This document shows positions 18,332 to 26,567 of a stretch of 64,000 bases of DNA, piece after piece. Numbering within the stretch: the stretch's first letter is position 1; each line of letters starts with the position of its first letter. This DNA is from Oscillospiraceae bacterium. Lineage in GTDB: Bacteria; Bacillota; Clostridia; Oscillospirales; Ruminococcaceae. Below the pieces are notes generated by a model. The model searched no databases. It was not told the DNA's origin and was given only the letters and a program-made list of their open reading frames with translations. The DNA is taken from contig CP107210.1 in assembly GCA_025757985.1 (NCBI GenBank), positions 1,488,001 through 1,552,000 of the forward strand. Reading direction: 5' to 3'. The translations under genes and the position numbers were made by a program.

Positions 18332-18379
18332 CCACAATATATAGTGTGTCGTGAACTTTCTAAATACTATATATTGGCA
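18332..18379. promoter_or_regulatory. Inverted repeats resembling a tandem NrdR box pair
   Basis: CAATATATAG (18335-18344) and CTATATATTG (18367-18376) are reverse complements, 32 bp apart start to start. Each matches the core of the NrdR box, and about three helical turns is the usual NrdR pair spacing. No ribonucleotide reductase gene follows. It may be a displaced nrd promoter, an integrase core site, or chance. Confidence 0.35.
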
Positions 18380-18500
18380 GCGTGGCTTGTTGTACTTGCA
18401 TTTTGACATCAATTTGACCACAAAATCGTGTAAGATGACGGCGCGTGACAACGCGTAGCTACGTTTCGGTGAGGAGCATTAGATTTAGATATAACCGTAA

Positions 18501-18537
18501 GAGCACTTCTTGGAATACCAAGAGGTGCTCTTTTTTT
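18501..18537 (+). terminator. Intrinsic terminator
   Basis: GAGCACTTCTTGG pairs with CCAAGAGGTGCTC (one G-U pair, 4-nt loop), followed by seven Ts. Apart from the repeats noted, I see nothing else in the 490-bp gap between the integrase and the next gene fragment. Confidence 0.8.
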
Positions 18538-18610
18538 ATTTCCTGTGCGCAACTTCTGTTAATCAGTCAGTCAACTTAAATCGTTTGGAGGAAAACGGTA
18601 TGAATACTGA

Positions 18611-19582
18611 TTACAAGCCTATACCCGATTTATCTACGACACCGCCATACCGTATTTCGAGCAGCGCGGTATTCCTACAAGGATTCTTCGTTCCGAAAAG
18701 ACCTACCAATCCTGCTTTTTCCATGTGGTCAGCCGAGGTGATTCAAAGGGAAAGCTGTCCTCGTTCCCGCTGGTGGGCCGGTGCAGCATCCAGCGAGATT
18801 GCAAGCTGCCGCCCATCAAGGAATACCAGAAGTTCTTGCCACCTGACACCGTGCAATACTTGGAGATAGCTTACGATGAGCCGATCCGATTGGCACGGCT
18901 CAAGCCCGGACAGGTATCCCTTATGCAAAAATACAAGGTGACGGAGTCGGATGCGTGGAATATGTGCAGAGCAGAGGGTTTGCTTTCGCCTCTGTACCAA
19001 TACAGCCACCGTGGCGGGTGCTGGTTTTGTCCCAATGCGTCTATGTCAGAGCTGCGGCACCTGTACCACGCACACCCAGACTTGTGGCAGCTGATGATGG
19101 AATTGCAAAGCACGCCCAACAAGGCAACCGAAAAATTCAACCGCAGCTATACCTTATGGCAGTTGGATGAGAAGTTCTCGCTGGAGGGCGAGCAGCTTAG
19201 TTTATTTGATTCGAGGGATGACTATTTAAATCCTGCTCCATTTACTGAAACGTTTGGCCCTTTACAGACAACAGAAGTTGTTGTAACAGATGAACGTGTC
19301 TTACACATTAAACAACGGCATCCAGAAGATTACTTGCTTTTTGAACAGTACGGGCGGGACACGGTTTTATCGCCAGATATTTTGATTCAGGATGTAAAGA
19401 ATGTTGGTACTGTTTTTGCAGTAAAAAGACTACCTGAAACAAATCTCAATGTTGTACTGCGCTTAGTTTTAGATACCGACAATCCAAATTTCAAAAACTC
19501 AGTTATGACATTTTATCGAATTCGTGAAAAAAATCTTAAAAAACTTATGGACAAGAATCCGGTTCTTTACATTAAAGAATAA
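18611..19582 (+). pseudogene. 5'-truncated PAPS-reductase-like protein joined to a PBECR-type nuclease domain
   Basis: The frame is open from 18611 with no proper start (a GTG at 18725 would give 285 residues). The first 200 residues are the C-terminal half of the phosphoadenosine-phosphosulfate-reductase-like proteins carried by conjugative elements (GIPTRILRSEKTYQSCFFH, YSHRGGCWFCPNA). The N-terminal nucleotide-binding half is missing. After LSLFDSRDD the DNA turns AT-rich and the last 110 residues (VLHIKQRHPEDY, LNVVLRLVLDTDNPNFKNS, MTFYRIREKNLKKL) resemble the PBECR nuclease-like domains of polyvalent mobile-element proteins. The composition step suggests the two halves were joined by recombination. 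Confidence 0.6.
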
Positions 19583-19697
19583 TTCTGTTATAATAAGCAT
19601 AGGATAAGGTTGCATTTGAAGTAGAGAATGTGCTGCTACACGCCCACTGGGCCAAAAGAAATGCGGGAAAGGGCACACCCGCCAAATGCCAATCGAT

Positions 19698-19780
19698 GGG
19701 GAACGGTTCAGATGCCGTTCCCCGTTCCTGTTTTATAGCCCTATTTCGCCACGATGCACCTTTGCACCGTGGCTTTTTTG
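19698..19780 (+). terminator. Two consecutive hairpins, the second an intrinsic terminator
   Basis: GGGGAACGG/CCGTTCCCC (19698-19723) is followed by GCCACG/CGTGGC (19748-19773) and six Ts. They separate the fused pseudogene from the Maff2-like gene. Confidence 0.65.
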
Positions 19781-19815
19781 TACCTATTTTTCAAAACACA
19801 AAGGAGTTTATCAAA

Positions 19816-20022
19816 ATGGAAATGGTAAATACGATTACGTCCCTGATTTCTAATGTCGTGACTTTTGCCGGTGGTTTGCTGCTGTTGTTCGGCGCGGTCA
19901 CGCTCGGCACCAACCTCAAAGACCACAACGGCCCCGGCATCAGCAGCGGCGCGTGGGCTATGGCGGGCGGCGTGCTGATTATCGCGGTTGCCGCCTACTT
20001 CGGCACCCTGACGGTCGTGTAA
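19816..20022 (+). CDS. Maff2-like small membrane protein of a conjugative element
   Basis: This 68-residue protein has two hydrophobic helices (FAGGLLLLFGAVTLGTN and WAMAGGVLIIAVAAYFG) around a Gly/Asp/Asn loop. That is the form of the Maff2/pilin-like proteins that sit between VirD4 and VirB6 in Clostridia conjugative elements. The ATG at 19816 has aaggag 9 nt upstream; the frame extends further 5' but without a better start. Its expected partner gene is broken immediately downstream. Confidence 0.75.
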   Translation: MEMVNTITSLISNVVTFAGGLLLLFGAVTLGTNLKDHNGPGISSGAWAMAGGVLIIAVAAYFGTLTVV

Positions 20023-20249
20023 GGAGGGCTGCGCTATTTTTGAATACATACAGCGCTCAGCCTGCCGATGCCGCGTTTCTGCCTTCGTCGGGTGTTTTTG
20101 CGTATCTGCCTTTTGACAAGCTCGACCCGTCTTGCGGTATCATACATATCGGGGAAGCCTCCTTTCCGGTATTGCCTAAGCGTGAAAAGTTCTTTCACCT
20201 ATATAGGTACAAAAATTCGGGAAAACTCTCACCCAAAATGCAAAAATTT
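20023..20249 (+). other. Gap with the probable first codons of a lost VirB6/TrbL gene
   Basis: GGAGGG at 20024 is followed by a frame reading AIFEYIQRSACRCR, which resembles the start of VirB6-like genes that follow Maff2, but there is no ATG and the frame soon stops. I see nothing else recognisable before the minus-strand terminator. The C-terminal third of such a gene lies at 51789. Confidence 0.3.
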
Positions 20250-20283
20250 ACAAAAAAATTAAGAGCCGCCCAAAGGCGGCTCC
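20250..20283 (-). terminator. Terminator of the sigma/PrsW operon
   Basis: GAGCCGCC-CAAA-GGCGGCTC (20263-20282) has a run of seven Ts on the minus strand just beyond it, 20 bp past the prsW-like stop. Confidence 0.8.
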
Positions 20284-20301
20284 TAAGAAGCGGATATTCG
20301 G

Positions 20302-20931
20302 TTATTTCTTCCGTGATATGCGAATTGCAGACAGCTTTCCCGCCGTTACCAGCAGCACCGGCAGGGCGTAGGCGATGTACTGCGCTGCACCGCCGTAGGC
20401 AATCAGCAGGTTGTAGATGGCGTGCAGGGTGATCGCCGCGCCCAGCAGCCCGCAGGTTCCGGCAATCTTCAGCCATGTCCGCTGCCATGAGTAGGCAAGC
20501 CCGGCGCCCACAATAATACCGCACAAAACGTGCATGGCACCCGTACCGAAGCCCCGAAAAAAGATGAACGAGAATCGGTCGGCGCCGTTTTGGATGAGGT
20601 AGCACACGTTTTCAAAGGTGGCAAAGGCGAGCGCGACTGTGACGGCGGCGGGCTTGATTTTCTCGCTCTCCGGCTCAAACACCAGCAAGTAGAATGCCAG
20701 CGGCAGCAACTTCATAATTTCCTCCACCACAGGTGCGATCTCTGCCGTGGCGGCAAGGGCGTCTGCATGACAGACCGCCGCGAGAAAGGTGTTGATATAG
20801 GCCGAAAGCAGACACACGCCCATTCCGGCGATACAGAACACAAAAAAGCGAAGCTGCCGTCTGCCCATGCACAGGGCGGCCACCAGCAGCGGGGACACCA
20901 TACAGAGGAAGATATTTTCAATGTAGGTCAT
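20302..20931 (-). CDS. PrsW-family intramembrane protease
   Basis: The 209-residue polytopic protein has about seven membrane helices and the PrsW signature: VVEEIMKLLP (EExxK), FATFENVCYL (FxxxEN), a His in GAMHVLCG, and HAIYNLL near the end. PrsW-type glutamic proteases can cleave anti-sigma factors within the membrane. The ATG overlaps the previous gene by 4 bp. It is the last gene of a four-gene operon headed by an ECF sigma factor, so regulated intramembrane proteolysis of a membrane partner is a reasonable inference. Confidence 0.85.
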   Translation of the reverse strand: MTYIENIFLCMVSPLLVAALCMGRRQLRFFVFCIAGMGVCLLSAYINTFLAAVCHADALAATAEIAPVVEEIMKLLPLAFYLLVFEPESEKIKPAAVTVALAFATFENVCYLIQNGADRFSFIFFRGFGTGAMHVLCGIIVGAGLAYSWQRTWLKIAGTCGLLGAAITLHAIYNLLIAYGGAAQYIAYALPVLLVTAGKLSAIRISRKK

Positions 20932-21554
20932 AGTTCCACCGCCTTTCTTACCGCGGGCAGCAGCCCCAGCAGAGCAAAGGTCAGGAGCAGATCGCACCAG
21001 AATGCAGGGCTTGCGAAAGAGGCAGCCGACCAGAAGCAGCCCACCGTCCAGAGCAGATATTCCGAACCGACATAGCACAGCATACCGATGTGGAAATACC
21101 GCCGATTCCGCGCTTTGCCTGTCAGGGTGTTTGCATAAAACAGCCCCCGTACAGCGCAGAAGGACAGCCAGATCATCAAGCCGCACCAAATCAGGTTGGA
21201 GAGAACGTCCCCATACGTGCAGTAGAACACCAGCAGCGGCACGCCGACCAAAGGGGCGAGCCACGCTTTTCGGCAGCGAAAGCCGCGTTCCCCCGAATCG
21301 GTCAGCGTGACCTGCAAAATCCGCAGAAAAATCACGCTGGCGACCCAGCCGAACTCCGACACATAAAAGACTCGCGGTGTGGTGTTGAACAGCAGCAGGT
21401 ACAGCGTCCAGTACAGCGATCCCAGGGCAAAGCAGCCGTAAAAGCAAAGCAGCAAAAAATACGCCTGTCTGCGTCTTTTTTGCCATGCAATACCCGAAAG
21501 CACCGCGCCGAGGAAGGTGGTCAATAATTGCAGCAGGTTCTCAATCAGCTCCAT
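20928..21554 (-). CDS. Polytopic membrane protein, unknown
   Basis: This 208-residue protein has about seven hydrophobic segments and few charged residues outside short loops (RRRRQ near 25, GKARNRRYFH near 150). I do not recognise the family. Its start overlaps the previous gene by 14 bp and its stop overlaps the PrsW gene by 4 bp, so it is translationally coupled to both and probably works with them in the membrane. Confidence 0.75.
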   Translation of the reverse strand: MELIENLLQLLTTFLGAVLSGIAWQKRRRQAYFLLLCFYGCFALGSLYWTLYLLLFNTTPRVFYVSEFGWVASVIFLRILQVTLTDSGERGFRCRKAWLAPLVGVPLLVFYCTYGDVLSNLIWCGLMIWLSFCAVRGLFYANTLTGKARNRRYFHIGMLCYVGSEYLLWTVGCFWSAASFASPAFWCDLLLTFALLGLLPAVRKAVEL

Positions 21555-21903
21555 GCCGCCCCTCGCCTTCCCTATCCTGACTGTCCTCCCGATTTATCTG
21601 CCGAAGCCGGAAGCACAGAACAGTCACGCACACGCCCAAGAGAAAGGACAAAAGCCCGATGACAATATACCCCAGCGCCGCGCCGCCGCCATACATACTG
21701 GCGGCCGTTTCAAAGCCCGCGAAATCGCCGGGGCGGATCCCCGCAACCATGCCGGGCATGGCAAAGGACACACTCACGATCAGCACAAGGCACGCCGCAG
21801 CAGCAGAAATCGTAGTGATCGTACTGCGCCGCCGCTGTTCCCTGCGCTGTCTTGCGGCGATGCGCCGCTTTGTTTCCGCAAAGCGTTCTTCATGGCTCCG
21901 CAT
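21541..21903 (-). CDS. Two-helix membrane protein, possible anti-sigma factor
   Basis: This 120-residue protein has a strongly charged cytoplasmic N-terminus (MRSHEERFAETKRRIAARQRREQ broken here by length: residues 1-26 are mostly R/E/K), a helix at about 30-50, an external Gly/Ala loop, and a second helix at about 76-98. Size, topology and position directly after an ECF sigma gene (14-bp overlap) suggest an anti-sigma factor. No zinc ZAS motif is present, so this is inference. Confidence 0.65.
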   Translation of the reverse strand: MRSHEERFAETKRRIAARQRREQRRRSTITTISAAAACLVLIVSVSFAMPGMVAGIRPGDFAGFETAASMYGGGAALGYIVIGLLSFLLGVCVTVLCFRLRQINREDSQDREGEGRHGAD

Positions 21904-22438
21904 TTGTGATTCCCTCCCGTTCCAGTAATTTGCGCAGGCTCTCTTTTCCGCGATACACCAGATTGCTGATCTGCTTCACGGTTTTTCCCGTGACCTCCGC
22001 CGCCTGCGCGTAACTCATCCCCTCAAAATAGGTCAGATACAAAACCTCCCGATAGTCCGGGTTCATTTCGCCCATACAGTAATGCAGAATGCGGTTGCGC
22101 TCCGCTGTGCCGATGACCTCCTCCGCCAGCTGCTGCCCGTCCGGCTCATCGGTCAGCGCGTCTAAGCTGAACATCAGCTTTCGTTTGCTTTTATGGCGCA
22201 GCGCCATGTGCCGCGCCGCCTTATATAAATACGCCTTGAAGCCGCCTTCCCGGATGCGGGGCTTTTTCGTGAACAGATAGGCGAACACATCCAGCATCAG
22301 TTCCTCCGCCTCGTGTATGTCGTGCAGGTAGCCGTCTAGGTACACAGTCAGAGGATCGCCGTATTTTTCCATCAGGGCCTCCAGCCCTGCGTCATCACCG
22401 TTCAGATATTGGCGATAAAAATCCCCGTCACTGACCAT
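21890..22438 (-). CDS. ECF-type RNA polymerase sigma factor
   Basis: The 182-residue protein has a sigma-2 region (LTVYLDGYLHDIHEAEELMLDVFAYL broken here: DIHEAEELMLDVF is the DxxEDxxQ-like helix) and a sigma-4 helix-turn-helix (REVLYLTYFEGMSYAQAA, then VKQISNLVYRGKESLRKLL). The ATG at 22438 has aaggaggggg upstream. It heads the operon sigma, two-helix protein, membrane protein, PrsW. Such cassettes are common cargo in Clostridia elements. Target promoters are unknown; autoregulation is usual for ECF factors. Confidence 0.85.
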   Translation of the reverse strand: MVSDGDFYRQYLNGDDAGLEALMEKYGDPLTVYLDGYLHDIHEAEELMLDVFAYLFTKKPRIREGGFKAYLYKAARHMALRHKSKRKLMFSLDALTDEPDGQQLAEEVIGTAERNRILHYCMGEMNPDYREVLYLTYFEGMSYAQAAEVTGKTVKQISNLVYRGKESLRKLLEREGITNAEP

Positions 22439-22469
22439 CGTGTCCCCCTCCTTCCTGCGATTCGTATGC

Positions 22470-22690
22470 GCCGTGCGGGTTATCGCGGTACTGCTGCGGC
22501 TGCGCAGCCCGCATTCGTGCGCCAGCTCCTCTAAACGCAGTTCCTCGTGCAGATGGGTGGAAATATACTGCAGGCAGTTTTTGATGACGGCGCTCTGTGC
22601 GCCGTCTTTTTGGTATCCACCACGCGGTTGCAGAAGTCCAACGGCACCGGGCAGAGTGTGTGCAGCTGTTCGCAGCATGGAAAAACATCC
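22470..22690 (-). pseudogene. AraC-family regulator fragment
   Basis: One frame reads CEQLHTLCPVPLDFCNRVVD and another continues VIKNCLQYISTHLHEELRLEELAHECGL, the start of an AraC helix-turn-helix domain. The pieces are in different frames and the second helix-turn-helix is gone. It is a decayed fragment directly upstream of the sigma operon, whose promoter may lie within it. Confidence 0.55.
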
Positions 22691-22799
22691 ATAAAGCACT
22701 CCCTTTTCTCTCTAACTGTATCACAGTTCTTCCATTACAGTCAAGATATCGACAATAAATGCAAGGGCTGGCTGCCGCTGCAAAAAAGGGCGGGCTTGT

Positions 22800-22985
22800 A
22801 ATTTTTTGCAAAGGCTATTGAGTGTTGGAGCTTGTTCTTGTATTTGTGCTTGGCGGCGTCCCATTCATAAAAGCCGGTGGCGGGGATCACGCAGCGCTGG
22901 AAGGCGATACTGCGGCGAAACATCGGCTTTTCTGTCACGGTTTCGGCACGGGCATCAATGAAATCGTATCCGCCCACCCGGAGTG
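22800..22985 (-). pseudogene. SOS-response-associated peptidase (SRAP/YedK) fragment
   Basis: The minus strand reads DARAETVTEKPMFRRSIAFQ and RCVIPATGFYEWD, a central conserved stretch of SRAP proteins, which crosslink to abasic sites in DNA. The catalytic N-terminal Cys and the C-terminal half are missing. An M23 peptidase fragment on the other strand begins exactly where SRAP similarity ends. Confidence 0.6.
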
Positions 22986-23772
22986 CAGCGAAACCACGAT
23001 GGAATACGACTACGAGGGCGGTCACACTTGGGCGAACTACTGGCCGGAGGTGCTGGCTATCTTTGCGGTAGATACCAACCTAAACTCCGACAGCGATGTT
23101 ATCGTTATCAATGCCGCCCAAAAGCAGAGTATTCAAGACGCCTTTTGGTCTATGCACGAGATCACCTACGAGGTCGAAGAAGTAGACACCACTCCCGAAC
23201 CCACCGAGGACGACCCCGACCCGGAGCAGCAGACCGACTATATTTTGCACATCACCGTCAGCAGCAAAACTGTGGATGAACTGGCCGAGTTGTACAATTT
23301 CACCCAAGACCAAAACGATATATTGCACGAACTTCTCTCCGATGAAATGCGCCCCAGCCTGTTGGCACTTTGCGGCGGGACTTCTGTTGCAGATGGCGAG
23401 TTATGCTGGCCGCTGCCGGGGCACACTTATATATCCTGCCACTTCGGGGAAGTGGACGCCTTCGGCAATGCCGGGCATCGCGGCACGGATATTCCCGCGC
23501 CGGAAGGCACACCCATCTTAGCTGCCCACAGCGGCACGGTGCTTGTCAGCGGCTGGAACGACAGCTACGGCAACCAAGTGCTGCTCGACAGCGGCACAGG
23601 GCTTTCCACCCGCTATGCCCACATGACCGCGTTTATCGTCACGTCCGGTCAAACCGTGACCGCAGGACAAACCCTCGGATATGTCGGCAGCACCGGCGAC
23701 AGCACTGGCAACCACTTGCACTTTGAGGTGATGCTGAATGGAGGATTGACGGACCCGATGCTCTTATTTTGA
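22986..23772 (+). pseudogene. M23 peptidase fragment of a conjugative element (copy 1)
   Basis: The frame matches residues from about 300 to the end of the full-length peptidase at 32659: WANYWPEVLAIFAVDTN, a DELAELYNFTQDQ stretch, then an M23 domain with GHRGTDIPAPEGT and HLHFEVM (intact zinc ligands). The 5' part including the membrane anchor is missing. An upstream start at 22822 would translate the antisense of the SRAP fragment, so the 316-residue open frame is a chimera. M23 enzymes cut peptidoglycan cross-bridges, here to let the transfer channel through. Confidence 0.7.
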
Positions 23773-23783
23773 TTTTGCATTGA

Positions 23784-24080
23784 TCAGGCTTTCTTCGTCA
23801 CATACCCCTTGCGCATGACGGAGGTGATTTCGATTTGCGTGCCGAGCTTGCGGCGCAGCTTGGCGATGTGCATATCAACCGTGCGGGTGTGAACGGGCGC
23901 GGTGATGCCCCAGACCTGCGCCAGCAGCTCGGGGCGGGTGGTGATGCGACCGGCGTTGTCAAGCAAATACAGCAGCAGGGCAAGCTCGGTCTGCGTCAGG
24001 TACACGGCTTTGCCGTTTTGCGATACCTGCCGTGCGGCGGCGTCAATTTGTAAATTGATGTTGTTCATCATGTGTAACAC
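23784..24080 (-). CDS. Stand-alone OmpR/PhoB-type winged-helix protein
   Basis: The 98-residue protein is a complete transcriptional-regulator C-terminal domain (LTQTELALLLYLLDNAGRI, TRTVDMHIAKLRRKLG, MRKGYVTKK) with no receiver domain. The GTG at 24080 or ATGs at 24071 and 24068 could start it. It may be the surviving end of a response regulator that controlled the ABC exporter upstream, or a genuine one-domain regulator. No kinase gene remains beside it. Confidence 0.6.
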   Translation of the reverse strand: MLHMMNNINLQIDAAARQVSQNGKAVYLTQTELALLLYLLDNAGRITTRPELLAQVWGITAPVHTRTVDMHIAKLRRKLGTQIEITSVMRKGYVTKKA

Positions 24081-24161
24081 CTGATTATTCGTAAAATCCG
24101 GCGTGACCGTTGTCTAGCAGCCATGCGTGTATAGTACTGATTTGCAAACCTCTGCAAAGAC

Positions 24162-26567
24162 TCACAATGCGTCCAAATCTACGCCCGCCCACTCGTAGGC
24201 TTCCGTCAAATCGCTGCCGATGGCCCACGCAAGCGCCGCGGCTGCAAGCACCAAAAATATCGGCACCCACATCAGGTTGTACGGCGCACCGGCGGCGTTG
24301 GTGCCCTGCGTTTGGCACAGCGCGGCGGCGTGGAACAGCGGGTAAAAGCCCAGCCACTCGATGCCGTTGCTCATGCCCGAAAGCGCCAGCAGCGCGGGTA
24401 GGCAGTAGCCGACTGCCGAGACGAACAGCGCCGCCAACAGGCTGCCCAATTTTTGCCCCAACCACAGCGTCAGCCGCGCCATGCACAGGCAGGCTGCCGC
24501 GCGGCAGAGCAGCCAAAACAGCAAAAGATCCGACAGCGTGATACATTTCGGAACGGCTTCCAACTCGGAAATGCTCATTGCGGGGGCCAACAGCGCGGGC
24601 AAGCCGTAATCGCGCAGCCCCTGCCACAGATGCGGCAGCGCCGTGCCTGCCGCAATCACGATGGCCGCCAAATTGCTTTGCCGCAGTTTGGCGCGCACGG
24701 TGGCGCGGCGGCCTAAGGGCGTCGCGCGCAGCACGGTCTCCATGCCGCCCTTGCGCTCCATGGCAAACAGACCGCTGAAGCACAGTGCACACAGCAGCCC
24801 CGCCCACAGCGTATCCTGCACATTGGCGGTGCCGGACAATCCGAACAGCTTTTTGTAGCCGCTCTCGTACACCAGCCACGCGCCGGGGTGCTCCTTTAAG
24901 TAGTAGTTGATATTGTTTTGCACGACCTGCTGGTAAATATTGTGCTTCTGCTGCAACGCGCCGTAGGCCAGCATCGCCTCGTTGCTCAGCTCTCCGCGCG
25001 CCACGCGCCGCTGTACGGCCAGCATCGGGGCGAACTCCTCGCCCTGTGCAGTCAACCAGTCGCGGCTCTCCGCCGTCCACGGACCGGAGATGTGCTTCAT
25101 GTAATAGGCATAGTAAATTTCGTCGGCGTCGATGTAGCTCTCACTCGTCACGCCCTGATACACACCGAACACCAGAAACGCCGCAAGAAACACCGCCGCG
25201 CCGTTCAGCACAAGCAGCTTGCGGGCTTCTTCCTTTATAATAGAAGTGGCTTTTGTTTTGCGCGTCAGGCCCAGCACGATGCCGCGTTTGGCGGCGGGCA
25301 GCAGCTGCGCGCGGGCAAACACCGTGCAGAACGCTGCCGCGAACAAAACGCCATAACACACGGCCGCCGTCCACTCGACGAGCGGCAGAGGAACGGGACT
25401 GCCAAACCAGAATAAATTGCGGTAGTTGCCCAACAGCTCATTGGTTTGCAGCAGGCTGACCAGATTCGCGTACTTGATTACGTTTAACCGACTCGTGGCG
25501 GGGATGGCTGCGCGCACGCCGTACATGGCCAACGGCAAGGCCAGCGCGCCCACCCAGCCCGCGGCGGTGCGGCGCGCCGTCAACGCCGCCAGCATGACCC
25601 AAAGACCCATCACGAACGCCCCGGCCCACTTGGCCAGCAGAAAGCGAACAAGATACCGCCCCACGGAAATTCGCATCGTGCAGCGCATCAGGGCCGGCAC
25701 ACTCTGAATCGTGCGCGTCAGCGGGCCAAGACCAAAGCTCGCATTGCAGTAGGCCAAATTTACGCCGTACAAAAGCGTCAGCACGGCCAACAGGCTGACG
25801 CCGAACGCCGACAGCTTAGCCAGCGCCGTTTGCAGCCGCCCGCCCGGCAGGCTGCGCACAAGCCCTAACAAACCGCTGTCGCGCTCCTGCCTTACCAGCA
25901 GCAGTGCCAACAGCAGCATGGCGGCCAGTAAAATCAGGTCGGTAAAGGCGTAGGAGATCGCCGTGTACAGCCCTTTTTGCGGGTAGTAGCTGATCTCGGT
26001 CGCGGTCAGCCCCGCATACACCTTGGCCGTAGCTTCAATGTTTTTTAAGTCGTAGCCGGTCTTGTCGTTTTGAAAGATCGAGATTCCCGCCAGCTGCGTC
26101 GCCTTGGTCTGCACGCCGTCCAGAAAATCGGTGTAGGAGGCCACGGTGTCGTACTCATTTTGCAGCTGGTTGAACAGCCGGTACTCGGTGTTCAGATCGT
26201 CGGTGAACAGCGTATAGCTTTTGTCCTTGTATTCCTGCTCGTAGGCGTCGAACATCGCAGCGTTCTCGTCGCGGTAGGCTTGCAGGTAGCTGTTGCCGGC
26301 GTAGGCCATATCGCGGTAGAAGCCGCCGATCTTGACAAGGCTTTCAATCTCGGTATATTTCCCGTGCAGGTACGCGCCCTTTTCTTCCATCGTCAGGCCG
26401 TCAAGCTGCGCGCCGACGGCGCGGTAAGCCGCAGCGGACGGCTGGCCGGAGGTGGGGCGGGTGCCCATCCAGAGCAGCAGCAGGTTGGCGGCGGCCAGCA
26501 CGGCCAGTAAAAGCGGGAACAGCCGGTTGCCCCACACCTTGCGCAGCTCGGCCCAAAACAGGCTCAT
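24162..26567 (-). CDS. ABC-2 type exporter permease, two fused halves
   Basis: This 801-residue membrane protein has two similar halves. Each has an N-terminal helix, a long extracellular segment (about 40-200 and 470-590) and a cluster of five or six helices (about 205-440 and 600-795). This is the fused arrangement of ABC-2 permeases of the bacitracin/lantibiotic-type or multidrug exporters. It overlaps the ATPase gene by 4 bp. Substrate unknown. A fragment of a second copy lies at 28945. Confidence 0.82.
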   Translation of the reverse strand: MSLFWAELRKVWGNRLFPLLLAVLAAANLLLLWMGTRPTSGQPSAAAYRAVGAQLDGLTMEEKGAYLHGKYTEIESLVKIGGFYRDMAYAGNSYLQAYRDENAAMFDAYEQEYKDKSYTLFTDDLNTEYRLFNQLQNEYDTVASYTDFLDGVQTKATQLAGISIFQNDKTGYDLKNIEATAKVYAGLTATEISYYPQKGLYTAISYAFTDLILLAAMLLLALLLVRQERDSGLLGLVRSLPGGRLQTALAKLSAFGVSLLAVLTLLYGVNLAYCNASFGLGPLTRTIQSVPALMRCTMRISVGRYLVRFLLAKWAGAFVMGLWVMLAALTARRTAAGWVGALALPLAMYGVRAAIPATSRLNVIKYANLVSLLQTNELLGNYRNLFWFGSPVPLPLVEWTAAVCYGVLFAAAFCTVFARAQLLPAAKRGIVLGLTRKTKATSIIKEEARKLLVLNGAAVFLAAFLVFGVYQGVTSESYIDADEIYYAYYMKHISGPWTAESRDWLTAQGEEFAPMLAVQRRVARGELSNEAMLAYGALQQKHNIYQQVVQNNINYYLKEHPGAWLVYESGYKKLFGLSGTANVQDTLWAGLLCALCFSGLFAMERKGGMETVLRATPLGRRATVRAKLRQSNLAAIVIAAGTALPHLWQGLRDYGLPALLAPAMSISELEAVPKCITLSDLLLFWLLCRAAACLCMARLTLWLGQKLGSLLAALFVSAVGYCLPALLALSGMSNGIEWLGFYPLFHAAALCQTQGTNAAGAPYNLMWVPIFLVLAAAALAWAIGSDLTEAYEWAGVDLDAL

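Noticed and set aside
22822..22985. N-terminal extension of the M23 fragment
   Set aside because: It is the antisense reading of the SRAP fragment, so it is not part of the peptidase.
24085..25080. 331-residue minus-strand frame inside the ABC permease
   Set aside because: Arg/Gly/Ala-rich shadow of a GC-rich gene in another frame; the permease frame has the membrane helices.
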